Positions 53,649-63,107 of a stretch of DNA of 64,000 nucleotides are shown piece after piece. Origin of the DNA: Nocardiopsis sp. CC223A (GTDB lineage: Bacteria; Actinomycetota; Actinomycetes; Streptosporangiales; Streptosporangiaceae); the NCBI RefSeq assembly GCF_030766825.1, contig NZ_JASFDV010000001.1, positions 149,760 to 213,759 on the forward strand, in the 5' to 3' direction. The notes under the pieces were generated by a model, which did no database searches, was not told the origin of the DNA, and worked only from the letters and a program-made list of their open reading frames with translations. The position numbers and the translations under genes were made by a program. How positions within the stretch are numbered: position 1 is the stretch's first letter; each line of letters opens with the position of its first letter.

Positions 53649-55502
53649 CTACTCCACGGTCACGCTCTTGGCCAGGTTGCGCGGCTGGTCCACGTCGTTG
53701 CCCTTGGCCAGCGCCAGCTCGCAGGCGAACACCTGCATCGGCACGGTCGCCACGATCGGCTGTAGCAGGGTCGGCACCGCCGGGATCTCGATGAGGACGT
53801 CCGAGTACGGGCGCACCGACTCGTCACCGGCCTCGGCGATCACGATGGTGCGGGCGCCGCGGGCGCGCACCTCCTGGATGTTCGACACGATCTTGTCGTG
53901 CAGCACGCTGCGGCCCTGCGGGGAGGGCACCACCACGACCACCGGCAGACCCTCCTCGATCAGGGCGATCGGCCCGTGCTTGAGCTCGCCCGCAGCGAAC
54001 GCCTCGGCGTGCATGTAGGCGAGCTCCTTGAGCTTGAGCGCGCCCTCCATCGCCACCGGGTAGCCGACGTGGCGGCCCAGGAACAGGACCGTGTCGGCGT
54101 CCGCCAGCGACCGGGCCAGTTCGCGCACCGGCTCGACCGTGTCCAGCACCTTCTCCACGTGCTCGGGCATGGTGGCCAACTGGGCGATCACGGCTTCGAT
54201 CTCGTCGCCGAACTTCAGCCCGCGCACCTGCGCCAGGTACAGACCGATGAGGTAGCAGGCGGCCAGCTGGGTGAGGAAGGTCTTGGTGGCGGCCACCCCG
54301 ACCTCCGGGCCCGCGTGCGTGTACAGCACGCCGTCGGACTCGCGCGGGATGGTGGAGCCGTTGACGTTGCAGATCGCCAGCACCTTGGCGCGCTGCTCGC
54401 GGGCATAGCGCACCGCCATCAGGGTGTCCATGCTCTCGCCCGACTGGGAGATGGCGATCACCAGGGTCTGCCGGTCCAGGATCGGGTCCCGGTAACGGAA
54501 CTCGCTGGCGACCTCGACCTCGCACGGGATGCGGCACCAGTGCTCGATGGCGTACTTGGCGATCAGGCCCGCGTGATAGGAGGTACCGCAGGCGATGATG
54601 ACGATCTTCTCGACCGAGCGCAGGTCCTCCGGGGACAGGCGCATCTCGTCCAGGGTCAGCGCGCCGTCCACGGACAGGCGGCCCAGGAGGGTGTCGGCGA
54701 TCGCGCGCGGCTGCTCGACGATCTCCTTGAGCATGAAGTAGTCGTAGCCGCCCTTCTCGGCGGCGGAGGCGTCCCAGTCCACGTGGTACTCGTTGACCTC
54801 GACGGGGTTGCCGTCGTAGTCGGTGACGCGCACCGAGTCCGGGCGCAGCTCCACGACCTGGTCCTGGCCCAGCTCGACCGCCTCGCGGGTGTGGGCGATG
54901 AACGCGGCCACGTCGCTGGCCAGGAAGTTCTCCCCCTGGCCGCGGCCGACGACCAGCGGCGAGTTGCGGCGGGCGGCGACCACGAGGTCGGGGTCGTCCA
55001 CGGAGACGGCGACCAGGGTGAAGGCGCCCTCCAGGCGCTTGCACACCGCGCGCATCGCGGCGGCGAGGTCCTTGTCGCCGTGCCGGGCCAGCTCGGTGCT
55101 GAGCAGGTGGGCGGCCACCTCGGTGTCGGTCTCGGAGATGAACTTGCAGCCCACGTCCTCAAGCTCCAGCCGCAGGGCGGCGAAGTTCTCGATGATGCCG
55201 TTGTGGACGACCGCCACCCGTTCGTCGTTGTCGACGTGGGGGTGGGCGTTGACGTCATTGGGGGCACCGTGGGTGGCCCACCGGGTGTGGCCGATGCCCG
55301 CACCCTCCCCGGCGATCGGGTGCTCCTCCAGGGCACCGCGCAGGTTCGCGAGCTTGCCGGCCCGCTTCTCGGTGTGCAGGGCGCCCTCGCCCAGCACGGC
55401 GACACCCGCGGAGTCATATCCGCGGTACTCCAACCTCGCGAGGCCGTCCACGACGACCTGGAGCGCCGATTGCGGCCCGACGTAGCCAACGATTCCGCAC
55501 AT
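53649..55502 (-). CDS. glmS: Glutamine-fructose-6-phosphate aminotransferase (isomerizing)
   Basis: This 617-residue enzyme makes glucosamine 6-phosphate for peptidoglycan. MCGIVGYVGPQSALQVVVDGL carries the N-terminal nucleophile Cys. The glutaminase domain has HTRWATHGAPNDVNAHPH. The two SIS isomerase domains contain IIACGTSYHAGLIAKYAIEHW, ISQSGESMDTLMAVRYA and ELKHGPIALIEEGLPVVVV. It ends RNLAKSVTVE, the expected C-terminus. ATG 55502 was chosen to expose Cys at position 2. No glmS ribozyme was seen upstream. Confidence 0.97.
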   Translation of the reverse strand: MCGIVGYVGPQSALQVVVDGLARLEYRGYDSAGVAVLGEGALHTEKRAGKLANLRGALEEHPIAGEGAGIGHTRWATHGAPNDVNAHPHVDNDERVAVVHNGIIENFAALRLELEDVGCKFISETDTEVAAHLLSTELARHGDKDLAAAMRAVCKRLEGAFTLVAVSVDDPDLVVAARRNSPLVVGRGQGENFLASDVAAFIAHTREAVELGQDQVVELRPDSVRVTDYDGNPVEVNEYHVDWDASAAEKGGYDYFMLKEIVEQPRAIADTLLGRLSVDGALTLDEMRLSPEDLRSVEKIVIIACGTSYHAGLIAKYAIEHWCRIPCEVEVASEFRYRDPILDRQTLVIAISQSGESMDTLMAVRYAREQRAKVLAICNVNGSTIPRESDGVLYTHAGPEVGVAATKTFLTQLAACYLIGLYLAQVRGLKFGDEIEAVIAQLATMPEHVEKVLDTVEPVRELARSLADADTVLFLGRHVGYPVAMEGALKLKELAYMHAEAFAAGELKHGPIALIEEGLPVVVVVPSPQGRSVLHDKIVSNIQEVRARGARTIVIAEAGDESVRPYSDVLIEIPAVPTLLQPIVATVPMQVFACELALAKGNDVDQPRNLAKSVTVE

Positions 55503-55554
55503 GGCCGCCAGCGTAGGCCAAAAAGGACGGCGAATCGACCAACCACCCATCGAT

Positions 55555-55596
55555 ACCAATGGTCGTTTTCGCAGGTAACGGTATAGACCATTTGGT
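55555..55596. promoter_or_regulatory. Inverted repeat between glmS and coaA
   Basis: ACCAATGGTC (55555-55564) and GACCATTTGGT (55586-55596) are near-complements separated by 21 nt, with TATAGACC between them. The dyad lies in the A/T-richest part of the divergent promoter region and may bind a regulator or form part of the glmS promoter. Confidence 0.4.
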
Positions 55597-55796
55597 GTAC
55601 CACGGGTAGACCGCGCAGGTGGGAAGGCGTGCGGGGCGTCCGAGTGGAACCGATTCCACCCGGCCGTATCCGGCCAAAAAATCTTCGCCCACGAGAGGGT
55701 GAACGTGTGGTTTCGACCACGTTCCGGCCCTGCTTCGGGCTTACCCGGGACCCGGGCGCCCGGACCGGTGGAGGCCCTCGTCTAGGGTGGTCATTC

Positions 55797-56741
55797 GTGT
55801 CCCACCCGACGAAGAACGGCGTCTCAACGCCGTACGTGGAATTGGACCGGGAGGCCTGGGCGGCTCTGCGGGCCGCCACTCCGCTCTCCCTGACCGAGGC
55901 CGAGCTCGCCCGGCTGCGCGGTACCACCGACCCGACGTCCCTGGAGGACGTACGGGACATCTACCTGCCACTGTCCCGGCTGCTCAACCTGTACGTCGGC
56001 GCCACCCAGCAGCGGCACGCCGCCGTCCGCGGCTTCCTCGGGGAATCCGACCGGCCCTCCCCGTTCATCATCGGCGTGGCCGGGAGCGTCGCGGTCGGCA
56101 AGTCCACCACCGCGCGCCTGCTGCGCTCCCTGCTGGCCCAGTGGCCCAACCACCCCGACGTGGAACTGGTCAGCACCGACAACTTCCTCCACCCCAACGC
56201 GGTGCTCGAAGCGCGCGGCCTCATGCGCCGCAAGGGCTTCCCCGAGAGCTACGACCGGCGGGCCCTGGTCCGGTTCGTCTCGGAGATGAAGGCGGGGGCC
56301 GACCGCATCGACATCCCCGTCTACTCGCACCTGAACTACGACATCGTCCCCGGCGAGCGGCAGACCGTGCACCGCCCCGACATCCTCATCGTCGAGGGCA
56401 TCAACGTGCTCCAGCCCGCCACCGCCGGGCGGCTGGCCGTGTCCGACTTCTTCGACTTCTCGATCTACGTCGACGCCAAGGTCGACAACATCCGCAACTG
56501 GTACCTGGACCGGTTCCGGGAGCTGCGCCGCACGGCCTTCTCCGACCCGCGGTCCTACTTCCACCACATGGCCACCACCATCCGCGAGGAGGAGGCCCTG
56601 GAGTTCGCGGCCAACACCTGGCGCACCATCAACGAGATCAACCTCGTCGAGAACATCCGCCCCACCCGGGGGCGGGCCACCCTCGTGCTGTTCAAGGGGG
56701 ACGACCACCGGGTCAGCCGGGTCCGCCTGCGCAAGACCTGA
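55797..56741 (+). CDS. coaA: Type I pantothenate kinase
   Basis: This 314-residue kinase catalyses the first step of coenzyme A synthesis. The start is GTG 55797. Motifs are [34 protein letters not shown] (P-loop) and [22 protein letters not shown]. They continue with [42 protein letters not shown] and [21 protein letters not shown]. It is full length for the prokaryotic type and likely feedback-inhibited by CoA, as in E. coli. It stands alone, divergent from glmS. Confidence 0.96.
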   Translation: MSHPTKNGVSTPYVELDREAWAALRAATPLSLTEAELARLRGTTDPTSLEDVRDIYLPLSRLLNLYVGATQQRHAAVRGFLGESDRPSPFIIGVAGSVAVGKSTTARLLRSLLAQWPNHPDVELVSTDNFLHPNAVLEARGLMRRKGFPESYDRRALVRFVSEMKAGADRIDIPVYSHLNYDIVPGERQTVHRPDILIVEGINVLQPATAGRLAVSDFFDFSIYVDAKVDNIRNWYLDRFRELRRTAFSDPRSYFHHMATTIREEEALEFAANTWRTINEINLVENIRPTRGRATLVLFKGDDHRVSRVRLRKT

Positions 56742-56924
56742 GGGCGGTCCGGAACGCGCACGGGCGACGGTAGGCTGATTCTTCTTTCTCTCCACGGCCC
56801 ACCCCGTACGGGACGCCGTGCGCTTCACGAGGATCGGAACGAACCGGGCCCTTCGGGCGACCGGGGCGGGACCCGCGCACGCGCGAGGCCGTGCCGTGTC
56901 CCGTCGATCCCTCCCGAGGTCCGC

Positions 56925-59072
56925 ATGACCACGACCGATCCCACGACCGCGCCCGCCGACCCCGAACTGGTCGCCGAACGAGACTCCCTCGCCGCCGCCC
57001 GCGCCGCCCTGCGGGCGATGCGCGAGGAGGTCGAGGGCACCGACCTGATGCTCGGCGACGTCGTCACCGACAAGGTCACCAACGCCGCGCTCCAGCGCGG
57101 GCGACAGCGCCGCCTGGCCTCCCTCGCCGACATGCCCGGGGCGCCGCTGTTCTTCGGCCGCCTCGACTTCGACCCCGGCACCGTGTTCCTCGACGAGGAC
57201 GCCCACCGGGGCCCCGACCGGATCCACATCGGCCGCCGCCACGTCCACGACCCGCAGGGCCGCCCCATGGTCCTGGACTGGCGCGCGCCGATCAGCGTCG
57301 CCTACTACCGGGCCTCGCCGACCGACCGGATGCGCGTCCTGGTGCGCCGCCGGTACGGGTTCACCACCCTCGACCACGGGCCGTGCCGGGACCCCGAGGC
57401 GGTGCTCACCGCGTTCGAGGACGAGCACCTGACCGGCGCCCCCGAACCCGACGGGCGGCCCGGGGAACTGCTGGCCGCCGAGATCGAGCGGCCCCGCACC
57501 GGGCCGATGCGCGACATCGTCGCCACCATCCAGCCCGAGCAGGACGACCTGGTCCGCGCACCGCTGGGCACCACCCTGTGCGTACAGGGGGCGCCGGGCA
57601 CCGGCAAGACCGCGGTGGGCCTGCACCGCATCGCGTTCCTGCTGTACACCGAGCGCGAACGCCTGTCCCGGGCGGGCGTGGCGATCATCGGGCCCAACCG
57701 GTCGTTCCTGTCCTACATCCGCGACGTGCTGCCCGCCCTGGGCGAGGTCGACGTCTCCCAGACCACCGTCGAGGACCTGGTCACCCGCGGCCTGCCCGAC
57801 CGGTTCCGGCCCGCCGCCGGGTGGGTGCGCCGGGTGGAGGAGCCCTTCGCCGCCCGGGTCAAGGGTGACGCCCGCATGGGCGAGGTGATCCGCCGCGACC
57901 TCTGGTCCCGCCTGCGCGAACCCGCCGAGGCGCTGGTGGTCCGCCGCGGCTCGCGCCGCTGGCGGCTCTACCCGGAGGACCTGCGGCCGCTGCTGGACGA
58001 GCTGGCGGGGCGCGGCGTCGCCTACGGCTCGGGGCGCGAGCTGCTGTCCCACCGCATCGCGCACACGGTGCTCACCCTCATGGAGTCCGAGGGGGAGGTC
58101 TGCGACGACCGCACCCACGAGCAGGTCCGCCGCGACCCCGCGGTCCGCTCCGCGGTGACCGCCCTGTGGCCCAAGGCGGAGCCGGTGGCCCAGGTGCTGG
58201 GGCTGCTCACCGACCCCGGGCGGCTGGCCCGGGCCGCCGACGGGATCCTCACCCCCGAAGAGCAGGCCGCCGTCCTGCTGCCGGGGAGGCCGCGCGGACC
58301 CAAGTCGGCCCGCTGGTCGGTGGAGGACCTGGCGCTCATCGACGAGGCCGCCGCGCTCATCGACCGGCCCGCGGGGCTGGGCCACATCGTCGTGGACGAG
58401 GCCCAGGACCTCAGCCCCATGCAGTGCCGGGCCATCGGGCGCCGCTGCGAGTCGGGGTCGCTCACCGTCCTGGGCGACATCGCCCAGGGCACCAGCCCGT
58501 CGGCGGTCCGCACCTGGTCCACGCTGCTGGAGCACCTGGGCAAGCCCACCGGGCACCTGAGCGTCCTGGACCGGGGCTACCGGGTGCCCGCGCAGATCAT
58601 CGACTTCGCCGCCCGGCTGCTGCCGACCATCGCCAGGGGGCTGGGCGCGCCGGTCGCGGTCCGCCGCGCCCCGGGTTCACTGCGCGTCATCCCGGCCGCC
58701 GACGGTCTGGCCGCCCACGTGGCCGAGGCCTGCCGCGCCGCCCTGGCGGGGGAGGGCTCGGTGGGGCTCATCGCCGCCGACGCCCACCTGCCCGCCCTGC
58801 TGAAGGATCTGGCCGCCGGGGGCCTGGACGTCCCGGTCCTGGACGACGACACCGGCCCGGACGCCGCCCGCCTGGTCGCCGTCCCGGCGGGCCTGGCCAA
58901 GGGCCTGGAGTTCGACGCGGTCGTGGTCGCCGAGCCCGCCGCCATCGCCGAGGCGGAGGAGCGCGGTCTCAACCGCCTCTACGTGGTCCTCACCCGCGCC
59001 GTCAGCACCCTCCACGTCGTCCACTCCCGGCCCCTGCCCGCCGCCCTGGCCGAGGAGGCGCCCCCTGCCTGA
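56925..59072 (+). CDS. HelD-like UvrD-type helicase (RNA polymerase recycling)
   Basis: This 715-residue SF1 helicase-like protein has an N-terminal coiled region (ERDSLAAARAALRAMREEVEG). It also has a family block VLDWRAPISVAYYRASP, Walker A CVQGAPGTGKTAVGLHRIAFLL, Walker B HIVVDEAQDLSPMQCRAI, motif III TVLGDIAQGTSPSAV, RGYRVPAQIIDFAA and a final RLYVVLTRAVSTLHV. This matches actinobacterial HelD, which dislodges stalled RNA polymerase; the HelR subgroup also displaces rifamycins. No rifamycin-associated element was recognised upstream. ATG 56925 follows CCCGAGG. Confidence 0.88.
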   Translation: MTTTDPTTAPADPELVAERDSLAAARAALRAMREEVEGTDLMLGDVVTDKVTNAALQRGRQRRLASLADMPGAPLFFGRLDFDPGTVFLDEDAHRGPDRIHIGRRHVHDPQGRPMVLDWRAPISVAYYRASPTDRMRVLVRRRYGFTTLDHGPCRDPEAVLTAFEDEHLTGAPEPDGRPGELLAAEIERPRTGPMRDIVATIQPEQDDLVRAPLGTTLCVQGAPGTGKTAVGLHRIAFLLYTERERLSRAGVAIIGPNRSFLSYIRDVLPALGEVDVSQTTVEDLVTRGLPDRFRPAAGWVRRVEEPFAARVKGDARMGEVIRRDLWSRLREPAEALVVRRGSRRWRLYPEDLRPLLDELAGRGVAYGSGRELLSHRIAHTVLTLMESEGEVCDDRTHEQVRRDPAVRSAVTALWPKAEPVAQVLGLLTDPGRLARAADGILTPEEQAAVLLPGRPRGPKSARWSVEDLALIDEAAALIDRPAGLGHIVVDEAQDLSPMQCRAIGRRCESGSLTVLGDIAQGTSPSAVRTWSTLLEHLGKPTGHLSVLDRGYRVPAQIIDFAARLLPTIARGLGAPVAVRRAPGSLRVIPAADGLAAHVAEACRAALAGEGSVGLIAADAHLPALLKDLAAGGLDVPVLDDDTGPDAARLVAVPAGLAKGLEFDAVVVAEPAAIAEAEERGLNRLYVVLTRAVSTLHVVHSRPLPAALAEEAPPA

Positions 59073-59076
59073 CGGC

Positions 59077-59472
59077 TCACCCGGCGGTCCGGGACCGCTC
59101 CGCGGAGATCTGGGAGACCCGCTGGTGGGAGATGCCCAGCAGCAGGGCGATGTCGCGCCGGCCGGCACCGATGCCGCGCAGGGCGTCGATCGCCCCCGCC
59201 AGCGCCTCCCGCTCCCGGAGCACGGCCAGGTCCCGGGCCTCCCCGGCCGTACGGGCCCTGGCCACCCGGTCCTCCACACCCTGGACGTCAAGGGCGACGG
59301 AGACTTCGCCCATGGGGACGTCGAGGACACCGGCGACGGCGTCCCGGGCCATCTCCTCGGCCTCGCCGAGTGTGTGGGCGTAGGTGTGGATGCGCAGTTC
59401 GGGTACGTCGATGGACCAGGAACGGCCGTCCCGCTCGCACCATGCCTCATAGTGGTGATCGACCCGGTTCAC
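59077..59472 (-). CDS. hicB: HicB-like antitoxin
   Basis: This 131-residue protein has an N-terminal RNase-H-like HicB domain (HHYEAWCERDGRSWSIDVPEL, TYAHTLGEAEEMARDAVAGVL). The C-terminal DNA-binding segment reads ALAGAIDALRGIGAGRRDIALLLGISHQRVSQI, a helix-turn-helix. It should neutralise HicA and autoregulate the operon. The GTG start 59472 overlaps the hicA stop (GTGA). The toxin-first order is the normal hicAB arrangement. Confidence 0.82.
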   Translation of the reverse strand: MNRVDHHYEAWCERDGRSWSIDVPELRIHTYAHTLGEAEEMARDAVAGVLDVPMGEVSVALDVQGVEDRVARARTAGEARDLAVLREREALAGAIDALRGIGAGRRDIALLLGISHQRVSQISAERSRTAG

Positions 59473-59660
59473 AGGTTCTCAATCTCCTTGATGGTCTTGA
59501 GCGCGGTGAGCTCGGGGATGTCGGAGCGGCGTCCCACGGGGAAACGGTGGTCCCCGACCTGGTAGATGTCGTGTCTGCCGCCACTGCGCACGAATTCCAG
59601 CGCCATTCCCCTCTGCTCGGCGGTCTCCCTGAGGCGCTTCAGCAGTTCACGTCGCTTCAC
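59469..59660 (-). CDS. hicA: HicA-like mRNA interferase toxin
   Basis: This 63-residue dsRBD-like toxin reads VKRRELLKRLRETAEQRGM, then VRSGGRHDIYQVGDHRFPVGR (the catalytic His is in GGRHD), SDIPELTALKTIKEIENL. GTG 59660 gives the usual family start; an in-frame TTG at 59687 would add nine residues. Its upstream region contains an 8-bp tandem repeat array. The encoded protein should cleave mRNA when HicB is lost. Confidence 0.82.
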   Translation of the reverse strand: MKRRELLKRLRETAEQRGMALEFVRSGGRHDIYQVGDHRFPVGRRSDIPELTALKTIKEIENL

Positions 59661-59720
59661 ACAGCGTGGTTCCAGGATGGTGGCCAAACCATGGCTAGGG
59701 AACCGGCCGGTAATCTGTGT

Positions 59721-59783
59721 TCGACGGATCGACGGATCGACGGATCGACGGATCGACGGATCGACGGATCGACGGATCGACGG
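59721..59783. repeat. 8-bp tandem repeat (TCGACGGA) x ~7.9
   Basis: Seven complete TCGACGGA units and a 7-nt partial one run without interruption. The array ends exactly at the stop codon of the membrane-protein gene (59784-59786). It starts 61 nt upstream of the hicA GTG, inside the presumed hicAB promoter region. Confidence 0.95.
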
Positions 59784-60494
59784 TCAGCGGGCGGCGGGGG
59801 CGGGGCGGCGGGTGCCGGAGCGCTTCCAGGGGCCGGGCAGGACACCGGTGGTCAGCAGCCACAGGGCGACCGTGACCAGGTGGGCCCGCTCCAGGAAGCC
59901 CAGTGCGACGCCCGGGGAGCCGTCGCCCCCGGAGAGCCGGACGGCCAGGACCAGGACGGCGACCGCGGCCAGCGCCTGGAGCGCGGCCACCACGGCGACC
60001 CAGGTCCAGGCCGGGTCGGCGGCCCGACGGCGGTCCAGGGCAAGGGACACCGCGCCGATCAGCGCGGCCAGGATCGTGACGGTCGCGATGACGGGCTGGG
60101 CGACGGTGGCCCCGCCCACCCCCTCGGCCAGCGCCTCCGACGCACAGGCCACGTCCGTGGAGACCGCGCAGCGGCCGGGCAGCAGCGAGGCGATGAAGGA
60201 GGCCGCGCCGAACACGGCCATCGACCACCAGGACACGGTCAGCCAGAAGCCGGTCCGGCGGGCGCCCAGCGTCAGGCCCAGCACGGCGGCGAGCACCACC
60301 AGGATCGACCCCGTGCGGTGGGCGCTGTCCAGGAACCGGCCGAACACCGAGTCCGGGGCGGCCAGCGCGCCCTGCACGGCGGCTCCGCCGGGCAGCAGGA
60401 CCTCCAGCGTCCACATGCTGTACACGATGGCTGCGGCCACGGCGGCGACCCGGCCGTCCCGGTAGTCCCAGTGCCAATGTCCCGCGTAAGACAT
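59784..60494 (-). CDS. DUF998-like multi-span membrane protein
   Basis: This 236-residue protein has six or seven hydrophobic helices: VAAVAAAIVYSMWTLEVLL, TGSILVVLAAVLGLTLGA, FWLTVSWWSMAVFGAASFIASLLPGRCA, VIATVTILAALIGAVSLAL, WVAVVAALQALAAVAVLVLAV. The loop LLPGRCAVSTDVACASE with paired Cys is typical of DUF998. ATG 60494 has GGAGGGCTCG upstream. The function is unknown. Confidence 0.75.
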   Translation of the reverse strand: MSYAGHWHWDYRDGRVAAVAAAIVYSMWTLEVLLPGGAAVQGALAAPDSVFGRFLDSAHRTGSILVVLAAVLGLTLGARRTGFWLTVSWWSMAVFGAASFIASLLPGRCAVSTDVACASEALAEGVGGATVAQPVIATVTILAALIGAVSLALDRRRAADPAWTWVAVVAALQALAAVAVLVLAVRLSGGDGSPGVALGFLERAHLVTVALWLLTTGVLPGPWKRSGTRRPAPAAR

Positions 60495-60744
60495 CGAGCC
60501 CTCCGTTCTCACCCGAAGCCCCCTCCACACCTCTCGGACGGGGGATCCGCGGATGCTCCCGGTCACGACCGGTCCGTCAGGTGGACTTATGCCCCAGGGG
60601 GTGCCCGGTCACCCTTAGGGTGACCCCGCCTCGGCCAACTCGCGGCATCACCGTTATCCACGGGTGCATCTGGGCGCGGCATCATGCAGGGAACGGAGCA
60701 GACGGGTACGGACGGACGACCCGGCCGGAGAGGGAGTGCGCACG

Positions 60745-61650
60745 ATGGACGATCCGACCACGACACGTTGGGTGATCGTGGGGGTCGACGGCACCGATTC
60801 CAGCCGCCACGCACTGGAATGGGCGGCGCAGCAGGCGGTGCTGCGCGGACTCGGCGTGCGGATCGTGGCCGCGGCCGGCGCCCTGACCTCGGTCGGGGTC
60901 TTCGGGGCGCACACCCGCCTCGACGTCCCCCCGGACGAGGCCGACACCGGCGACGCCGAGCGCCTGCTGTCCTACGCCGCCGACTGGATATCGCGGCTCT
61001 TCCCCGAACTGCGGGTGCGGACCCGCCTGTCCTACGCCCGCCCCGTGGATGCGCTGCTGGCCGAGGCCAACGCCGAGGGAACGGTCGCCGTGGTGGTGGG
61101 CTCGCGCGGCCTGCGCGGGATCGTGGCCGCCTTCGTCGGCTCCGTCGGCATCGAGCTGGCCGCCCGTTCCCCCGTGCCGGTGGTGGTGCTCCCGCACGAG
61201 CACGCCGCCGCGCACGGCGTCCGCGGCCGGGTCATCGTCGGCATCGACGGGTCCGAACCCAGCCGCCGGGCCGTCGGCTTCGCGTTCACCCAGGCCGAGT
61301 TCGCCGACACCGAACTGGTCGCGGTGAGCGCCTGGCAGCCGCTGGTGGCGTTCGCCGCCGCCACCGGGCCGATCCCACCGGAGCTGTTCGACGACACCAC
61401 CGCCGCCGAGGCCGCCCGCCAGTCACTGGACGAGGAGCTGGCCCGGGCGCGGCTGCGCCACCCGCAGGTCTCGGTGAGCACCCGCGTGGTGCGGGCCCAC
61501 CCGGTGGTCGCCCTGCTGGAGGAGGCCACCCCCGCCGACCTCATCGTGGTGGGCTCGCGCGGCCGCGGCGGTTTCCGGGGCCTGCTGCTGGGCTCGGTCA
61601 GCCATTCGGTCCTGCACGGTGCCCGCGGCCCGGTCGCCATACTGCGTTAG
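60745..61650 (+). CDS. Universal stress protein, two UspA domains
   Basis: This 301-residue tandem UspA protein has domain 1 (~1-145) starting WVIVGVDGTDSSRHALEWAAQQA and ending VVVGSRGLRGIVAAFVGSVG. Domain 2 (~155-301) starts VIVGIDGSEPSRRAVGFAF and ends LIVVGSRGRGGFRGLLLGSVSHSVL. Both have the G-x2-G-x9-G-S ATP-binding signature. Such proteins respond to hypoxia and stationary phase in actinobacteria. ATG 60745 follows GGAGAGGGAG. Confidence 0.92.
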   Translation: MDDPTTTRWVIVGVDGTDSSRHALEWAAQQAVLRGLGVRIVAAAGALTSVGVFGAHTRLDVPPDEADTGDAERLLSYAADWISRLFPELRVRTRLSYARPVDALLAEANAEGTVAVVVGSRGLRGIVAAFVGSVGIELAARSPVPVVVLPHEHAAAHGVRGRVIVGIDGSEPSRRAVGFAFTQAEFADTELVAVSAWQPLVAFAAATGPIPPELFDDTTAAEAARQSLDEELARARLRHPQVSVSTRVVRAHPVVALLEEATPADLIVVGSRGRGGFRGLLLGSVSHSVLHGARGPVAILR

Positions 61651-63107
61651 GGGGAGCTCACGCGCAGGGCCAGGGCCGGGCACATGCGGACGGCGCGGTC
61701 GGCCTCGGCCTCCTGGAAGGCCGGGACCGGCAGGTCGGGGTCCTCGGGGTAGCCGTTCGCGTCCAGCCGGATCAGGTCCGGGAGCAGCTCGGCGCACAGG
61801 CCGTGGCCGTCGCAGCGCGACCAGTCGACCGACAGCCGGGGCCGCGGCTCGGGCCGGTCGCCGGGCATCGGCAGCAGCCCGCGCACCGGCCGCCCGCAGC
61901 TCCCGCCGAGCGCGTGCCGGGAGGCGTCGTCGGCGAACACCCTCAGCGCGCTGCGGGCGAACGCAGCGGTCCCGTCCGGGTGCGCGCACGCGCCCTTGCC
62001 GTCGCCGATGCCCGCCGCGGCCGCCGCGGCGGCCGGGTCGCCCTCACCGGAGATGAGCGCGGTGAACGCGTCGGCCAGCGCGGGCAGCCCGCGCACGCAC
62101 GGCCCGCACTGCCCGGCGCTCTCCCGCGCCAGGTACCGCAGCACCCGCGCGGACTCGCCGAGCGGGCAGACCCCCTCGGCCAGCGGCAGCACGATCCCCG
62201 CGCCCAGGGTGCCCCCGATCTCGGCCATCCGGCTCCGGGACAGCCGGGCCCGGGCCACGGCGGGCGGGTCCAGCCAGGACCCGTGGTACCCGCCGACCAG
62301 CACGGCCTGCGCGGGCGGAGCCCCGCACACCCCGAGCACGTGGACGAGCGGGGTCCCGGCCGGGGCCTCCACCACCGTGTCCCCGCCCACGGTGAGCAGC
62401 ACCGTTCCGGGCTGGTCGGCGGTGCCCACCGCGGCGTAGGCGTCGGCCCCGCCGGAGGCGAGCAGTGCCAGCTGGGCGTAGGTCTCGGCGTTGGACAGCA
62501 GGGTCGGCAGCCCGTCCACCCCGGTATCGCTGGCGCGCACCGGGGTGCCGGGGGGCAGCGGGATCCGGCCGTTGACCCCCTGGATCAGGGCGCCGCTCTG
62601 CCCGGACACGAACCGGTGCGGCATCCGCACCACCCGGAACCCGACCACCGAGACCGCGCTGCGCTCGGCGACCGCCTCGCGCAGCGACTCGCTCACCGGA
62701 TCGGCGTCCGAGCCGCGGGTCCCGCGGTCGGCGATCCCCACGACCACCTGCGGGGCCCCCAGAGCGCGGGCGGCCAGTTCGGCGCCGTCCAGCACCAGGT
62801 GCGGGGCGCGGGTGAGCAGCATCGCGTCCTTGGCGCTGCCGGGTTCGCCCTCGGCCGCGTTGACCACGACCCGGGTTCCGGCCTGGCGCCGGGCCGCCGC
62901 GGTCTGTACGGCCCGCAGCTTGCGCGCGAAGGGGAACCCGGCGCCCCCGCGTCCGCGCAGGCCGCCCATCCCGGCGAGGGTGATGAGGTCGTCCGTGCCC
63001 AGGTCCGGCAGGGTCCCGTGCAGCGCCCGGTGGGCGTCGTGGGAGACCCGGCGGTACCGGTCCAGACCGAGGGTGAGCCGGGGTTCCCCGAGGCTGAGGG
63101 TCTTCAC
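61647..63107 (-). CDS. NuoF-like flavoprotein with C-terminal ferredoxin
   Basis: This 486-residue electron-transfer protein has the NADH/FMN block GMGGLRGRGGAGFPFARKLRA and VVNAAEGEPGSAKDAMLL. An SLBB-type domain (TVVEAPAGTPLVHVLGVCG) follows. The iron-sulfur motif reads ESAGQCGPCVRG plus GACAHP, so one of the four ligands of the NuoF N3 cluster is Ala. The C-terminus is a 3Fe-4S-type ferredoxin (WSRCDGHGLCAE, RMCPALAL). The start is GTG 63107, overlapping the upstream membrane gene. It probably passes electrons from NAD(P)H to the heme membrane partner. Confidence 0.85.
   Translation of the reverse strand: MKTLSLGEPRLTLGLDRYRRVSHDAHRALHGTLPDLGTDDLITLAGMGGLRGRGGAGFPFARKLRAVQTAAARRQAGTRVVVNAAEGEPGSAKDAMLLTRAPHLVLDGAELAARALGAPQVVVGIADRGTRGSDADPVSESLREAVAERSAVSVVGFRVVRMPHRFVSGQSGALIQGVNGRIPLPPGTPVRASDTGVDGLPTLLSNAETYAQLALLASGGADAYAAVGTADQPGTVLLTVGGDTVVEAPAGTPLVHVLGVCGAPPAQAVLVGGYHGSWLDPPAVARARLSRSRMAEIGGTLGAGIVLPLAEGVCPLGESARVLRYLARESAGQCGPCVRGLPALADAFTALISGEGDPAAAAAAAGIGDGKGACAHPDGTAAFARSALRVFADDASRHALGGSCGRPVRGLLPMPGDRPEPRPRLSVDWSRCDGHGLCAELLPDLIRLDANGYPEDPDLPVPAFQEAEADRAVRMCPALALRVSSP

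Noticed and set aside
56742..56924. Rifamycin-associated element upstream of the HelD gene.
   Set aside because: No inverted repeat resembling that element was seen in the 183-nt upstream region.
59721..59783. CRISPR or origin iterons from the 8-bp array.
   Set aside because: The units are far too short for CRISPR and there is no replication gene nearby. It is a simple tandem repeat.
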